DNA of 64,000 nt from Bacillota bacterium. GTDB taxonomy: Bacteria; Bacillota; Clostridia; Monoglobales; Firm-18. Below the pieces are notes generated by a model. That model did not search any database and was not told the DNA's origin. It saw only the letters and a list, made by a program, of their open reading frames with translations. Of the stretch, positions 8,526-17,913 are shown one piece after another (position 1 is the first letter of the stretch; each line of letters begins with the position of its first letter). The DNA is taken from the NCBI GenBank assembly GCA_023228885.1, contig JALOAJ010000002.1, forward strand, positions 65,809-129,808, in the 5' to 3' direction. The translations under genes were made by a program, and so were the position numbers.

Positions 8526-10007
8526 ATGAAAGAATCATTTGATATTATTGTTATAGGCAGCGGGGCGGGACTTATGCTTATGGAATCCGCCCTTGCAAAC
8601 GGTTTAAACTGTGCAATTATTGAAAAATCAAAATTTGGCGGAACATGCCTCACCAAAGGCTGTATCCCTTCCAAAATGCTTGTTTACCCCGCCGATTTAA
8701 TTCGCGAGTCAGAAAAAGCCGACAGAGTTGGCGTTTCGTTCAAAAAACCTTTTGTAGATTGGGAAAAGGTTTCAAAACGAATGTGGCAGCAAATCAATTA
8801 TAGCGAAAAGATGGAAACTAACCTAAAGCAACTAAAAAATTTGCAAGTTTTTAACGGCACGGCAGAATTTACCGGGGAAAAAACGCTGCGGGTAAAACAA
8901 AATGACGGCAGTTATTCACATGAAATAAAAGGAAAAACCATAATTGTTGCACCCGGTTCACGCTCTTTTGTTCCACCTATTAAAAACATAGAACAAACCG
9001 GGTATGTGACATCCGAAACTTTTTTTGGAGAAAAGTTTCCAAAAAAGCTTTGGGATAGCGTTATAATTGTGGGCGGCGGCGCCGTAAGCGCTGAATTTGC
9101 ACACATTTTTTCATCTTTTGGAACTAAAGTCACCATTGTTGAAACAAAATCTCGAATTCTATTTTCCGAAGAAGAAGAAATAAGCGCCTTTGTTGAGGCT
9201 GAATTTAAAAATAATTCAATCGATATATTGCTAAACAGCAATGTTATAAGCTCAAAAAAGCTAAACGCCTTCAAAACCTTAACTGTTGAAAACACCGTAA
9301 CAAAAGAAGTTGTCGACATTTCGGCAGACGAAATTTTTATCGCCTCGGGGATACAATCAAACGGTGATATCCTCCGCCTTGAAAACACCGATATACAAAC
9401 AGACGAAAGAGGCTGGATTAAAACTAATGAATATCTGGAAACAACGCAAAAGGATGTTTATGCAATAGGCGACATAAACGGAAAATATCAACTTAGGCAT
9501 AAGGCAAACTACGAAGCGGAAATTCTTATGCACAACCTGTTTTCAGACGGCGCGAAAAAAGCCGCTTGCTATAATGCCGTTCCATGGGCAGTATTTACCA
9601 ACCCGCAGGTTGCCCATGTGGGGATGACTGAACGCGAAGCAAAAAACCTTGGAATACAGTACTGGGTGGGCAAAAACTTCTTTTCGCAAATTGCGGGCGG
9701 CACAGCCATGGGCATCACGGATGATTCATCCGACAACGGTTTTGTTAAAATAATCGTTGGAAAAGAAAAAACAATACTTGGCGCTCATGTGGTGGGGCCG
9801 CATGCCTCGATACTTGTACAACCATTTGTATATTTAATGAACGCGAACCATAAATGCGAAAACCGTCAGATTGAAAAAATCGGCAACATAGCTTGCCCCC
9901 AATTGGGCAGTTATATGCCGATAAACGACTCAATGATAATCCATCCTTCGCTAAACGAGCTAACGGCATGGGTTATCGGAAATATTGATTGGAAAGACAA
10001 GAAATAA
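8526..10007 (+). CDS. FAD pyridine nucleotide-disulfide oxidoreductase (dihydrolipoamide dehydrogenase-like)
   Basis: Flavin enzyme of 493 residues that transfers electrons between NAD(P)H and a redox disulfide. It has an N-terminal FAD motif (VIGSGAGLMLMES), the redox pair C41/C46 in GGTCLTKGCIPSK, a second Rossmann motif (IIVGGGAVSAEFA) and the FAD-contacting AIGDING. The C-terminal HP pair (H473-P474) with E478 forms the usual acid-base dyad. The family also contains mycothione and mercuric reductases; no lipoyl-enzyme complex, glycine cleavage or thiol-synthesis genes lie nearby, so the substrate is unknown. It ends 18 nt from the convergent PfkB kinase gene. Confidence 0.85.
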   Translation: MKESFDIIVIGSGAGLMLMESALANGLNCAIIEKSKFGGTCLTKGCIPSKMLVYPADLIRESEKADRVGVSFKKPFVDWEKVSKRMWQQINYSEKMETNLKQLKNLQVFNGTAEFTGEKTLRVKQNDGSYSHEIKGKTIIVAPGSRSFVPPIKNIEQTGYVTSETFFGEKFPKKLWDSVIIVGGGAVSAEFAHIFSSFGTKVTIVETKSRILFSEEEEISAFVEAEFKNNSIDILLNSNVISSKKLNAFKTLTVENTVTKEVVDISADEIFIASGIQSNGDILRLENTDIQTDERGWIKTNEYLETTQKDVYAIGDINGKYQLRHKANYEAEILMHNLFSDGAKKAACYNAVPWAVFTNPQVAHVGMTEREAKNLGIQYWVGKNFFSQIAGGTAMGITDDSSDNGFVKIIVGKEKTILGAHVVGPHASILVQPFVYLMNANHKCENRQIEKIGNIACPQLGSYMPINDSMIIHPSLNELTAWVIGNIDWKDKK

Positions 10008-10025
10008 AGCTGAGGCAATGTTTTG

Positions 10026-10967
10026 TTATATATTCAAGCTTTCTATTCTGCACCCATCGGTATAACCTAAAAGCTCTATCATGGAAGGGATATTATTCCC
10101 TTCCTTTGTTACTTTAGCGCTTGCGCAAGATGTGCCCAACACTAATTGCCTTGAAAACTCTATATTGCTTAAATGCCCATGACACATTCCTGCCAAAAAT
10201 GCATCGCCGGCTCCCACCGTTGAATTAACCGCAACCGCAGGCGGAATTACTTTAATTGCCTCGTCTTTCGTAACACCTATAACCCCGTTTTTTCCGAGCG
10301 TTACAACAATTCGTTCGATATCGTATTTTTCAATCAATGCCATGCTTTCTTTTAATATTTGTTGCTCAGATAGCCCCGTCTTGCCTAACATATCTTCAAA
10401 TTCAAACAAATTCGGCTTTATGCAAAACGGCGAAGCCTTGATGCTTTCTCGCAACACGCTGCCGCCGCAATCTAAAAAAACATCTTTTTTATATTGTTTA
10501 GCAATTTTTATTAAATTAAAATATGTTCCCAAAACCATATCCGGCAACAAACTTCCGCTCAAAACAACAATATCCGCAAAGGGCAGTTTTTCTTGGTATT
10601 TTTCAATAAAAAGCGAATAATCATCACTCGAAATGGGCTCTCCTGTTTCGTTAATTCCCGTTATGGCTTTCGCAGACAAATCCATAACTTTAACATTAAG
10701 CCGAGTTTCAAAGTTTTTTATGCGAACAGGGTCAAAATTAACGCCCTCCTCGTTTAACTTTTTTATCAAAAGTTCTCCTGTGTTGCCGCCTATAAGCCCA
10801 AGAGCCAATGTATCGCGCCCCAAAAGCCCGCATACGCGCGAAACATTTATTCCCTTGCTTCCGGCATTAAGCAAAACCTTGTTTGCCCTGTTTAGCTCCT
10901 CCGGTTTAAAGCTGTCTAAAATGTATGTTTTATCAACCGATGGGTTGAGAGTTACAGTAAGAACCAT
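10026..10967 (-). CDS. 1-phosphofructokinase family (PfkB) sugar-phosphate kinase
   Basis: PfkB/ribokinase-fold kinase of 313 residues, closest by motif to FruK (fructose 1-phosphate to 1,6-bisphosphate) or LacC (tagatose 6-phosphate). Visible are TLNPSVDKTY at the N-terminus, the GSKGINVSRV glycine motif (about 36-45), KPNLFEFEDM, and the catalytic STVGAGDAFLAGM near 245-257. The ATG at 10967 is chosen because GGAGGT precedes it; an in-frame ATG 24 nt upstream has no such site. Neither a fructose PTS permease nor a DeoR-type regulator is adjacent, unlike classical fruRKA operons, so the physiological substrate remains open. Confidence 0.85.
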   Translation of the reverse strand: MVLTVTLNPSVDKTYILDSFKPEELNRANKVLLNAGSKGINVSRVCGLLGRDTLALGLIGGNTGELLIKKLNEEGVNFDPVRIKNFETRLNVKVMDLSAKAITGINETGEPISSDDYSLFIEKYQEKLPFADIVVLSGSLLPDMVLGTYFNLIKIAKQYKKDVFLDCGGSVLRESIKASPFCIKPNLFEFEDMLGKTGLSEQQILKESMALIEKYDIERIVVTLGKNGVIGVTKDEAIKVIPPAVAVNSTVGAGDAFLAGMCHGHLSNIEFSRQLVLGTSCASAKVTKEGNNIPSMIELLGYTDGCRIESLNI

Positions 10968-11016
10968 AGTGACCTCCGATTCAATTATCACTTCGATACT
11001 ATATTTTTACATATGC

Positions 11017-11045
11017 ATTATATAATATTCTTACCAAAAAAGCAA
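11017..11045 (-). promoter_or_regulatory. Promoter of the PfkB kinase gene
   Basis: Minus strand: TTGCTT (11040-11045), 17-nt spacer, TATAAT (11017-11022). It gives a leader of about 43 nt and stands back-to-back with the SRP RNA promoter. Confidence 0.6.
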
Positions 11046-11063
11046 TGTTTTTTTGATAATTCC

Positions 11064-11092
11064 TTGAACTTAGGGCAAAAATATATTATAAT
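11064..11092 (+). promoter_or_regulatory. Promoter of the SRP RNA gene
   Basis: TTGAAC (11064-11069), exact 17-nt spacer, TATAAT (11087-11092). The predicted start, seven bases after the -10, is 11099, which is exactly the first base of the terminal helix of the RNA. Confidence 0.8.
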
Positions 11093-11098
11093 AAGATA

Positions 11099-11373
11099 CA
11101 TACCGCACTAGTTGGGGAATTAGCGGCGCCCTGAACCCTTAATCCGCTATAATGGGGACGAATGCTCTTTTGAGGTATGGGTTATGTAAGGTCTGCATTA
11201 ACGAACAGTATGATGAGAGTCCGGTCCCGCGCAACAAAGGGTTATGAACCTCGTCAGGTCGGGAACGAAGCAGCGATAAGTAATTTTCTTTGTGTGCCGT
11301 GGGGCTGCCGGGCTTGAATATTTTTCGTTCTTAACGCTTATGTAATCGTATCGACTTTGAGATGTGCGGTATG
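11099..11373 (+). ncRNA. ffs: Signal recognition particle RNA, large Firmicutes type (scRNA)
   Basis: RNA core of the signal recognition particle, partner of Ffh. The 275-nt length fits the large SRP RNA with Alu domain found in Bacilli and Clostridia. The ends pair perfectly over 10 bp (CATACCGCAC 11099-11108 with GTGCGGTATG 11364-11373). The conserved S-domain hairpin is present around 11258-11275 with GTCAGGTC, a GGAA tetraloop and GAAGCAGC. The base pair closing the tetraloop is G-C where the common form is C-G. A run of six T follows at 11374. dnaX starts 30 nt further on, as in the Bacillus scr-dnaX-yaaK-recR arrangement. Confidence 0.93.
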
Positions 11374-11403
11374 TTTTTTATAAAATCGGGGGTTTGAATA
11401 TTT

Positions 11404-12972
11404 GTGGCTTATCAGGCGCTTTATCGAAAATGGCGTCCAATGGTGTTTGAAGATGTCATTGGGCAATCGCACATTACCGAAACACTGGGAAATGAAATAA
11501 TCAGCAAAAAAATAGCTCATGCCTTCCTGTTTTGCGGCACAAGGGGAACGGGCAAAACAACAGCGGCAAAAATACTAAGCAGGGCGGTAAACTGCATCTC
11601 GCCTAAACTTGGCGGCAACCCCTGCAACGAGTGCTCCAGCTGCCGGGGCATTATTAAGGGCACCATAATGGATGTCATCGAAATAGATGCCGCATCAAAC
11701 AACGGCGTTGATGATATCAGAAAACTGCGTGATGAAGTGATTTACACCCCTGCAACCACGAAATATAAAGTTTACATTATAGATGAGGTTCATATGCTTT
11801 CAATGGGCGCATTTAATGCGTTATTGAAAACCCTTGAAGAGCCTCCGCCGCATGCTATCTTCATATTGGCAACCACAGAGCCGCACAAAATACCTGCCAC
11901 AATACAATCACGCTGTCAACGCTTTGATTTTCGGCGGATTTCAAACCATCATATAGCCGGCAGGATAGGTGAAATAGCTAAAAAAGAAGGCATCGAAATG
12001 TCATCGGATGCGATAAGGCTTGTTGCATCGATAGGCGACGGCTCAATGAGGGATGCCCTTAGCGTGCTTGATTTATTTATTGGCAAGCCGGGTGAAATAA
12101 CAAAAAGCGATGTAGAAAATTTAACAGGAATGGCTGGCAACGAAATTATTTTTAAAATAGCCGGTTCACTTATAGATAAAGATATTTCAAGCGTAATTTT
12201 ATTTACCGATGAGGCGATAAAAGCGGGCAGGGACATCACTTATTTCGCAGAGGAACTGCTCAACTTTTTCAGAGAATTGCTAATTTGCAAGGTGTCATTG
12301 GCATCGGCGGATATTTTGGATAAATCAGACGAGGAATTGGCTCTTTTAAAAAGTCTATCCGAAAAAACAACTACCGAAATGCTTGTTCACTCAATAAAAG
12401 TTTTCTCGGATGCGATTTACATGTGCAAATGGGCATCAAATCCCAAAGTTATATTAGAAACATCTATGATAAAAATATGCAGCCCACAGCTTGACACAAC
12501 AAGTGAAGCGTTTGCGGCTCGTTTGGAAAAATTAGAATCGGCGCTTATGCTTGGCAAGGGGTTGAAAGCCGATACAAAAAATGTCGTTTTGCAAAAACAA
12601 ACGGAAAGTGCGGCGGAGCAAAAAGAAGAACCGCAAAAAGAACAGGAAATGCCCGATGAATGGTCGCAAATAATAAATGCTGTAAAAAAACAAGATGAGG
12701 CTGCCGCCGCTTTACTTTGCAACACCGAATGTAAAATAGACGATAATGCTTTTTACATAATATTTAAAAGCGCGGCAATTCGTGACATTGCAAGCAAAGA
12801 CGAAAATATTAAAAATATTTTATCGAAAAAAACACAAAACCGCATATTGCGGTTTGTGGAACAAAATGAGCTTCAGGGCGTCGAAAATAAATCGGCTGAC
12901 AAACAGCCTGACCCTATTGACGAATTATTACAGAAAAAAAACGAGTTGGGCGACCAAATGACAATATTTTGA
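11404..12972 (+). CDS. dnaX: DNA polymerase III subunits gamma and tau
   Basis: ATPase motor of the clamp loader, 522 residues. GTG start at 11404 gives MAYQALYRKWRP, the conserved N-terminus. Walker A is GTRGTGKTT (45-53), zinc ligands are C64, C74, C77 and C80, Walker B is VYIIDEVHMLS, and the SRC arginine finger reads QSRCQRFDF. Domain III follows to about residue 370; the remaining 150 residues are a short, charged tau tail. No A-AAA-AAG type slippery site in the correct phase was found, so only the full-length product is predicted. It heads a dnaX-ybaB-recR operon. Confidence 0.95.
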   Translation: MAYQALYRKWRPMVFEDVIGQSHITETLGNEIISKKIAHAFLFCGTRGTGKTTAAKILSRAVNCISPKLGGNPCNECSSCRGIIKGTIMDVIEIDAASNNGVDDIRKLRDEVIYTPATTKYKVYIIDEVHMLSMGAFNALLKTLEEPPPHAIFILATTEPHKIPATIQSRCQRFDFRRISNHHIAGRIGEIAKKEGIEMSSDAIRLVASIGDGSMRDALSVLDLFIGKPGEITKSDVENLTGMAGNEIIFKIAGSLIDKDISSVILFTDEAIKAGRDITYFAEELLNFFRELLICKVSLASADILDKSDEELALLKSLSEKTTTEMLVHSIKVFSDAIYMCKWASNPKVILETSMIKICSPQLDTTSEAFAARLEKLESALMLGKGLKADTKNVVLQKQTESAAEQKEEPQKEQEMPDEWSQIINAVKKQDEAAAALLCNTECKIDDNAFYIIFKSAAIRDIASKDENIKNILSKKTQNRILRFVEQNELQGVENKSADKQPDPIDELLQKKNELGDQMTIF

Positions 12973-12986
12973 GGAGGATATAAAGA

Positions 12987-13325
12987 TTGGCAAAAAATAA
13001 GTTCCCAAAAATGGGCGGCGGCATGAACAATATGCTAAAACAAGCGCAAAAAATGCAGCAACAAATGGAAAGTATGCAAGGAGACATTGAAAACCGCATT
13101 ATCGAGGTCTCGGCAGGCGGCGGTGCGGTAACGATAACAATGAGCGGCAAAAAAGAAGTGAAATCCATTAAAATAAGCCCGGATATTGTTGACCCGGACG
13201 ATGTTGAAATGCTTGAAGATATAATAATGGCTGCGGTTAACGAAGCCGTTTTAAAAGCAGACAAAATGTTGGCTGATGAAATGGGCAAAATCACCGGCGG
13301 TATAAGCCTTCCTGGGCTATTCTGA
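12987..13325 (+). CDS. ebfC: YbaB/EbfC family nucleoid-associated protein
   Basis: Small dimeric DNA-binding protein, 112 residues, always found between dnaX and recR in Firmicutes. The N-terminal helix is methionine- and glutamine-rich (NMLKQAQKMQQQMESMQ), followed by the GGGAVTITMSGKKEVKSIKI sheet and a C-terminal helix ending in MLADEMGKITGG. The start is TTG at 12987, seven bases after GAGGAGG. Its gap to dnaX is 14 nt and to recR 4 nt. Confidence 0.93.
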   Translation: MAKNKFPKMGGGMNNMLKQAQKMQQQMESMQGDIENRIIEVSAGGGAVTITMSGKKEVKSIKISPDIVDPDDVEMLEDIIMAAVNEAVLKADKMLADEMGKITGGISLPGLF

Positions 13326-13329
13326 TTAT

Positions 13330-13929
13330 ATGGATTATTATGTAAAGCCCCTTGCGCACTTGATAGAACAGTTTGAAAAACTGCCCGGCATTGGGCATAA
13401 AACGGCAAGGCGCCTTGCCTTTCATATTCTTGATTCACCTGATGTACATGCGGAGGAATTTGCCAATGCGTTGATAAATGCCAAAAAGCTTGTGCGATAT
13501 TGCAATATCTGCCAAAACATGACGGACGCGGAAGTTTGTTTAATATGCGCTGACGATAAAAGGGATAACTCCGTTATTTGTGTTATGGAAAGCCCAAAAG
13601 ATGTTATGGCGCTTGAAAAAGCAAGGGAATATAACGGTTTATATCATGTGCTGCACGGCGCAATTTCGCCAATGGACGGTATCGGTCCGGAAGATATAAA
13701 AATTGCGGAGTTGCTTTCCCGGCTTAGCAGCGACACCGTTAAAGAGGTCATAATGGCGACCAACCCGAATATAGAAGGCGAAGCGACTGCAATGTACTTA
13801 TCAAAGCTTATTAAACCGCTTGGGGTAAAGGTTACAAGGATAGCCCACGGCGTGCCGGTAGGCGGCGATTTGGAATACGCAGATGAAATCACCCTTTCAA
13901 GAGCAATTGAGGGAAGGCGTGAGATGTAG
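13330..13929 (+). CDS. recR: Recombination mediator RecR
   Basis: DNA-binding ring protein of the RecFOR pathway that helps load RecA on gapped DNA. The 199-residue protein has the N-terminal helix-hairpin-helix KLPGIGHKTARRLAFH, a four-Cys zinc finger (CNIC...CLIC, about 57-72) and a Toprim domain with VVMESPKD-type acidic residues and the C-terminal GVPVGGDLEYADE. The ATG sits 4 nt after the ebfC stop without an obvious ribosome site, so it is probably translationally coupled. Confidence 0.95.
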   Translation: MDYYVKPLAHLIEQFEKLPGIGHKTARRLAFHILDSPDVHAEEFANALINAKKLVRYCNICQNMTDAEVCLICADDKRDNSVICVMESPKDVMALEKAREYNGLYHVLHGAISPMDGIGPEDIKIAELLSRLSSDTVKEVIMATNPNIEGEATAMYLSKLIKPLGVKVTRIAHGVPVGGDLEYADEITLSRAIEGRREM

Positions 13930-13943
13930 CTTTTACGAAAGGA

Positions 13944-15215
13944 ATGAAAGCCTTGATAAATACTGCAGCCAAAAAGGAAACGGCTGTTCTTTTCGGGGTT
14001 CACACCGATAACAGAAACTATATACAAGACTGTACGGAAGACTCCATGCAGGAGCTTGCTCTGCTTGCCGAAACGGCAGGTGCAGAGGTTGCAGGGGTCA
14101 TTATTCAAAACCGCCCATCTCCGGACAATGCAACATACCTTGGAGAGGGTAAAATTTTTGAGCTTAAAGCGCTTTGTGAGGCAAACGATGCAAACATAGT
14201 TATTTGCGATGACGAACTTACCGGAACACAGGTTAAAAACATAGAAAATGCCTTGGATATCCGTGTTATAGACAGAAGTTCTTTAATTATGGATATTTTT
14301 GCGCAACGCGCAAAAACCCGCGAAGGTCAACTTCAAGTTGAGCTTGCGCAGCTCAGGTACTTCCTCCCTCGTCTTACCGGCTCTTTTACGGGCTTGTCAA
14401 GACAGGTGGGCAACAGTTCAATAGGCGGGGCGCGCAGAGGACCCGGCGAAACAAAGCTTGAAACGGACAGACGCCATATAAAAAGCCGAATTCAAACGAT
14501 TACGGAGCATCTTTCAAAGGTGCATCGGCATCGCAACACACAGCGAAGGCAACGCGTTAAACAAGGTATTTTACAGGTTTCAATTGTGGGTTACACAAAC
14601 TCGGGCAAATCAACCCTTTTGAACCATCTCACAAATGCCGGCGTGCTTGCGGAAGATAAATTGTTCGCATCACTTGACCCTACTGCAAAAAAACTGACCT
14701 TGCCTGATGGCACAAACATTATTATAATCGATACCGTCGGGTTTATCAGAAAACTTCCCCACCACCTTATAAAAGCATTTAAAGCAACATTGGAAGAAAC
14801 GATAAACGCCGATATGCTTTTGCATGTCGCTGATGCATCCTCACAGCATTTGGAGGATAACATTAAGGTTGTCGAGGGAATTCTTGCCGATTTGTGCGCT
14901 TTGGATAAGCCTGTGCTAACGGTGTATAATAAGATTGATTTGGTTGAAAAGACATCTAATTTTGTCGCCAACAAAGTTGAAATAAGCGCAAAAACAGGCG
15001 CCGGCATTGATGATATGTTAAATACTGTCTGCAATATGCTGCCCAAAATAAACAAAAGAGTTACTGTTGTTATTCCATACGCTAAAAGTGAAATGGTTTC
15101 AACGCTTTATAAAAATGCCCATGTTTTTTCCGAACAGCATGAGGAGCACGGAACAAAGCTTGATATAATTATTGACAAAAGCCTGATTTCGATTGTGAGT
15201 GATTATATTGTATGA
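13944..15215 (+). CDS. hflX: GTPase HflX
   Basis: Ribosome-associated GTPase that splits or rescues stalled ribosomes. The 423 residues show an N-terminal HflX domain (YLGEGKIFELK, DDELTGTQVKNIE, DRSSLIMDIFAQRA), a linker with GGARRGPGETKLETDRR, then the G domain: G1 GYTNSGKST at about 215, G3 DTVGF, G4 NKID, and G5-like SAKTG. The C-terminal domain is short. ATG at 13944 has AAAGGA upstream. It leads a tightly packed operon hflX-yigZ-fhs-tsaE-tsaB. Confidence 0.94.
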   Translation: MKALINTAAKKETAVLFGVHTDNRNYIQDCTEDSMQELALLAETAGAEVAGVIIQNRPSPDNATYLGEGKIFELKALCEANDANIVICDDELTGTQVKNIENALDIRVIDRSSLIMDIFAQRAKTREGQLQVELAQLRYFLPRLTGSFTGLSRQVGNSSIGGARRGPGETKLETDRRHIKSRIQTITEHLSKVHRHRNTQRRQRVKQGILQVSIVGYTNSGKSTLLNHLTNAGVLAEDKLFASLDPTAKKLTLPDGTNIIIIDTVGFIRKLPHHLIKAFKATLEETINADMLLHVADASSQHLEDNIKVVEGILADLCALDKPVLTVYNKIDLVEKTSNFVANKVEISAKTGAGIDDMLNTVCNMLPKINKRVTVVIPYAKSEMVSTLYKNAHVFSEQHEEHGTKLDIIIDKSLISIVSDYIV

Positions 15216-15831
15216 GTATAAAACAATAAAACAACGACATTCCTTTGAAATTATAGAAAAAAAGTCACGATTTATAGCGCATGTTATGCCTGTTGGCAAT
15301 GAGAATGACGCCCTTTCTTTTATAAACGCAAAAAAAACGGAGTTTTGGGATGCAAGCCACAATGTCTATGCTTATGTGTTAAAAGAAAATTCAATTTCCC
15401 GCTATTCAGACGATGGCGAGCCGCTCGGAACTGCCGGAATCCCAGCATTAAATGTAATCCAAAAAGAGGAACTTTTGGATGTATGCGTTGTGGTTACGCG
15501 ATATTTCGGCGGGATACAGTTGGGTGCAGGCGGTCTGGTAAGGGCTTATACCAAATCAACTAAAAGCGTTATAGATAATGCGGGCGTTGTGCGCCGAATT
15601 TATTGTTTATTATATAACATACAAACCGAATATACCTTGCTTGGCAAGGTGCAAAATGCGGCTGCCGAATACGGCTGCATTGCGGGAAATATAGAATACA
15701 CCGACATTGTACGGTTGCAATATTATGTTCCGTTTAACTTAAACAATTTTTGCAATATTATAAATGAGGCTACAAACGGGAGCGCGGCTATAACCAAGAC
15801 GGATGAAGGGAGATACATAGATGTTAAGTGA
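15199..15831 (+). CDS. yigZ: YigZ/YvyE (IMPACT) family protein
   Basis: Conserved 210-residue protein of the UPF0029/IMPACT family; the biochemical role is unsettled, with links to translation control. The N-terminal domain contains KKSRFIAHVMPV, ASHNVYAYVL, SDDGEPLGTAGIPALNV and TRYFGGIQLGAGGLVRAY, all hallmarks; the C-terminal part is the DUF1949 ferredoxin-like fold. It overlaps hflX. Two starts are possible: GTG at 15199 and TTG at 15208; a GTGAG stretch at 15195-15199 would favour the TTG. It overlaps fhs by 11 nt. Confidence 0.92.
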   Translation: MIILYEYKTIKQRHSFEIIEKKSRFIAHVMPVGNENDALSFINAKKTEFWDASHNVYAYVLKENSISRYSDDGEPLGTAGIPALNVIQKEELLDVCVVVTRYFGGIQLGAGGLVRAYTKSTKSVIDNAGVVRRIYCLLYNIQTEYTLLGKVQNAAAEYGCIAGNIEYTDIVRLQYYVPFNLNNFCNIINEATNGSAAITKTDEGRYIDVK

Positions 15832-17488
15832 CATTGAAATTGCGCAAAGAGCAAATCCAAAACCAATAACCGAGGTTGCGGCTCTAATCGGGATTGAACA
15901 TGACGAGCTTGAGCTTTATGGGAAATATAAGGCAAAGCTTTCCGACGGCCTTGCAAAGCGTTTGGAGGACAAGCCAAGCGGAAAGCTGATTTTGGTTACG
16001 GCAATAAATCCAACCCCTGCCGGAGAGGGAAAAACCACAACAACAATCGGTTTGGGGCAGGCTTTCCCCAAAATCGGCAAAAAAGCGGTTATCGCGATCA
16101 GAGAGCCCTCACTCGGACCGGTTATGGGCATGAAGGGCGGCGCAACGGGCGGCGGATATTCGCAAGCCTTGCCCATGGAAGATATAAACCTTCACTTCAC
16201 AGGCGATATGCACGCAATTTCTGCTGCAAACAACCTGCTTTGCGCTATGGTTGATAACCACATACACCATGGAAATTCACTTAAAATTGATATAAACAGT
16301 ATTCAAATCAAGCGTGTTGTTGATATGAACGACAGGGCGCTTCGAAATATTGTAATTGGTTTGGGCGGCAAAATAAACGGTATTCCAAGGGAAGATAACT
16401 TTACCATAACGGTTGCATCTGAAATTATGGCGGTGCTTTGCCTGTGCGAAAATTTACAAGACCTAAAAATTCGGTTGGGTAAAATAGTTGTTGCGTATGA
16501 CGAAAACGGCAAACCTGTTACAGCGACGGATTTAAAGGCAAACGGCGCAATGGCGATGCTTTTAAAAGATGCAATAAAACCTAACCTTGTTCAAACGCTT
16601 GAAAACACCCCTTGTATTATACACGGCGGACCATTTGCAAACATTGCTCACGGCTGCAACAGCATCAGGGCTACAAAGCTTGCCTTAAAATTAGGCGATT
16701 ACTGCATTACGGAAGCGGGGTTCGGGGCAGACTTAGGAGCGGAAAAGTTTTTTGACATAAAGTGCAGGCTTGGCAACATAAAGCCAAATGCCGTGGTTAT
16801 TGTGGCAACGCTGCGCGCTTTAAAATATAACGGCGGCGTGGATAAAGCAAATGTTTCCAAACCAAATTTGTCGGCGCTTAAATCGGGTATCTCAAACCTT
16901 GGCGCTCACATTGAAAATATAAAAAAATATAATGTGCCATGCGTGGTAGCCATCAATAGTTTTGAAACAGACGAAAGCGCCGAAGTTGATTTTGTGCTTG
17001 ATTATTGTAACAACTACGGCGTAAAATGCGTGCTTTCAAATGCTTTTTCCCATGGGGGCGAAGGCGCAATCGAGCTTGCCAAAGCTGTCGAAATCGAGGC
17101 TGACAAGGCATCTGACTTTACACTGCTTTATGAAGATAGTGTCGGCATCAAAGCAAAGATTGAAAAAATAGTAACGCAAATTTACGGCGGTAAAAATGTT
17201 ATTTATACAACTGCGGCAGAAAAAAGTATTGAAAAACTTTCCGCGCTTGGATATTCAAACATGCCGATATGCATGGCTAAAACACAGTATTCTCTTAGCG
17301 ATGACCCAACGCTGCTTGGCAGACCCAAAGGCTTTAGCGTGACGGTTCGCAATGTGAATGTATCGGCGGGGGCAGGTTTTATTGTGGCGATTGCAGGCAA
17401 TATTATGACAATGCCCGGCTTGCCGAAAATTCCCGCGGCATGCGGCATTGATATTTCCCACGACGGCAAAATTACGGGGTTGTTTTAA
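15821..17488 (+). CDS. fhs: Formate-tetrahydrofolate ligase
   Basis: ATP-dependent ligase producing 10-formyltetrahydrofolate from formate, used for one-carbon supply in purine synthesis or, in acetogens, in the methyl branch of the Wood-Ljungdahl pathway. The 555 residues are full length, with the P-loop-like TPAGEGKTTTTIG (about 64-76), the conserved PSLGPVMGMKGGATGGGY and the C-terminal TMPGLPKIPAA. None of the other acetogenesis genes is adjacent, so a purine or folate role is the safer reading. Its stop overlaps the tsaE start by one base. Confidence 0.96.
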   Translation: MLSDIEIAQRANPKPITEVAALIGIEHDELELYGKYKAKLSDGLAKRLEDKPSGKLILVTAINPTPAGEGKTTTTIGLGQAFPKIGKKAVIAIREPSLGPVMGMKGGATGGGYSQALPMEDINLHFTGDMHAISAANNLLCAMVDNHIHHGNSLKIDINSIQIKRVVDMNDRALRNIVIGLGGKINGIPREDNFTITVASEIMAVLCLCENLQDLKIRLGKIVVAYDENGKPVTATDLKANGAMAMLLKDAIKPNLVQTLENTPCIIHGGPFANIAHGCNSIRATKLALKLGDYCITEAGFGADLGAEKFFDIKCRLGNIKPNAVVIVATLRALKYNGGVDKANVSKPNLSALKSGISNLGAHIENIKKYNVPCVVAINSFETDESAEVDFVLDYCNNYGVKCVLSNAFSHGGEGAIELAKAVEIEADKASDFTLLYEDSVGIKAKIEKIVTQIYGGKNVIYTTAAEKSIEKLSALGYSNMPICMAKTQYSLSDDPTLLGRPKGFSVTVRNVNVSAGAGFIVAIAGNIMTMPGLPKIPAACGIDISHDGKITGLF

Positions 17489-17913
17489 TGGTAAAAATAA
17501 TTTCAAACTCGGAGGGCGACACTTTTGCCATAGGCGCCAAAATAGGCAAATCCTTAAAAGTTGGCGATGTGGTGATATGCAACGGGCAGCTTGGCAGCGG
17601 CAAGACAGCGTTGACAAAGGGTATTGCCTCGGCGTTTAATATAAAAAATGTGCACAGCCCAACCTTTACCTTGCTAAACGAGTACGAAGGCGATGTAAAG
17701 CTTTATCACTTTGATGCATACAGAATAAGCGAATCTGATTGGATGGATTGCGGGTTTGATGAATATTTATACGGTGACGGCATTTGTGTGATAGAATGGG
17801 GAGAGAACATTAAAGGCATTTTGCCCGATAACATAATTGATGTTTCTATATCTCCTAACACACAATGCGGCGATAACAGCAGGCTTTTTTTAATAAAGGG
17901 GGCAAAGCTTTGA
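17488..17913 (+). CDS. tsaE: tRNA t6A37 threonylcarbamoyladenosine biosynthesis ATPase TsaE
   Basis: Small ATPase of the TsaBDE complex that modifies A37 of ANN-decoding tRNAs. The 141-residue protein has Walker A GQLGSGKTALTKG (about 33-45), SPTFTLLNEYEG (switch) and YHFDAYRI. It sits directly before tsaB, with which it overlaps by 4 nt; tsaD is not in this window. Confidence 0.95.
   Translation: MVKIISNSEGDTFAIGAKIGKSLKVGDVVICNGQLGSGKTALTKGIASAFNIKNVHSPTFTLLNEYEGDVKLYHFDAYRISESDWMDCGFDEYLYGDGICVIEWGENIKGILPDNIIDVSISPNTQCGDNSRLFLIKGAKL

Noticed and set aside
12580..12660. A-rich stretches in dnaX as a programmed frameshift site
   Set aside because: The CAA-AAA-GAA codons are not in the phase of an A-AAA-AAG slippery heptamer, and no stop in -1 with a stimulatory hairpin was evident.
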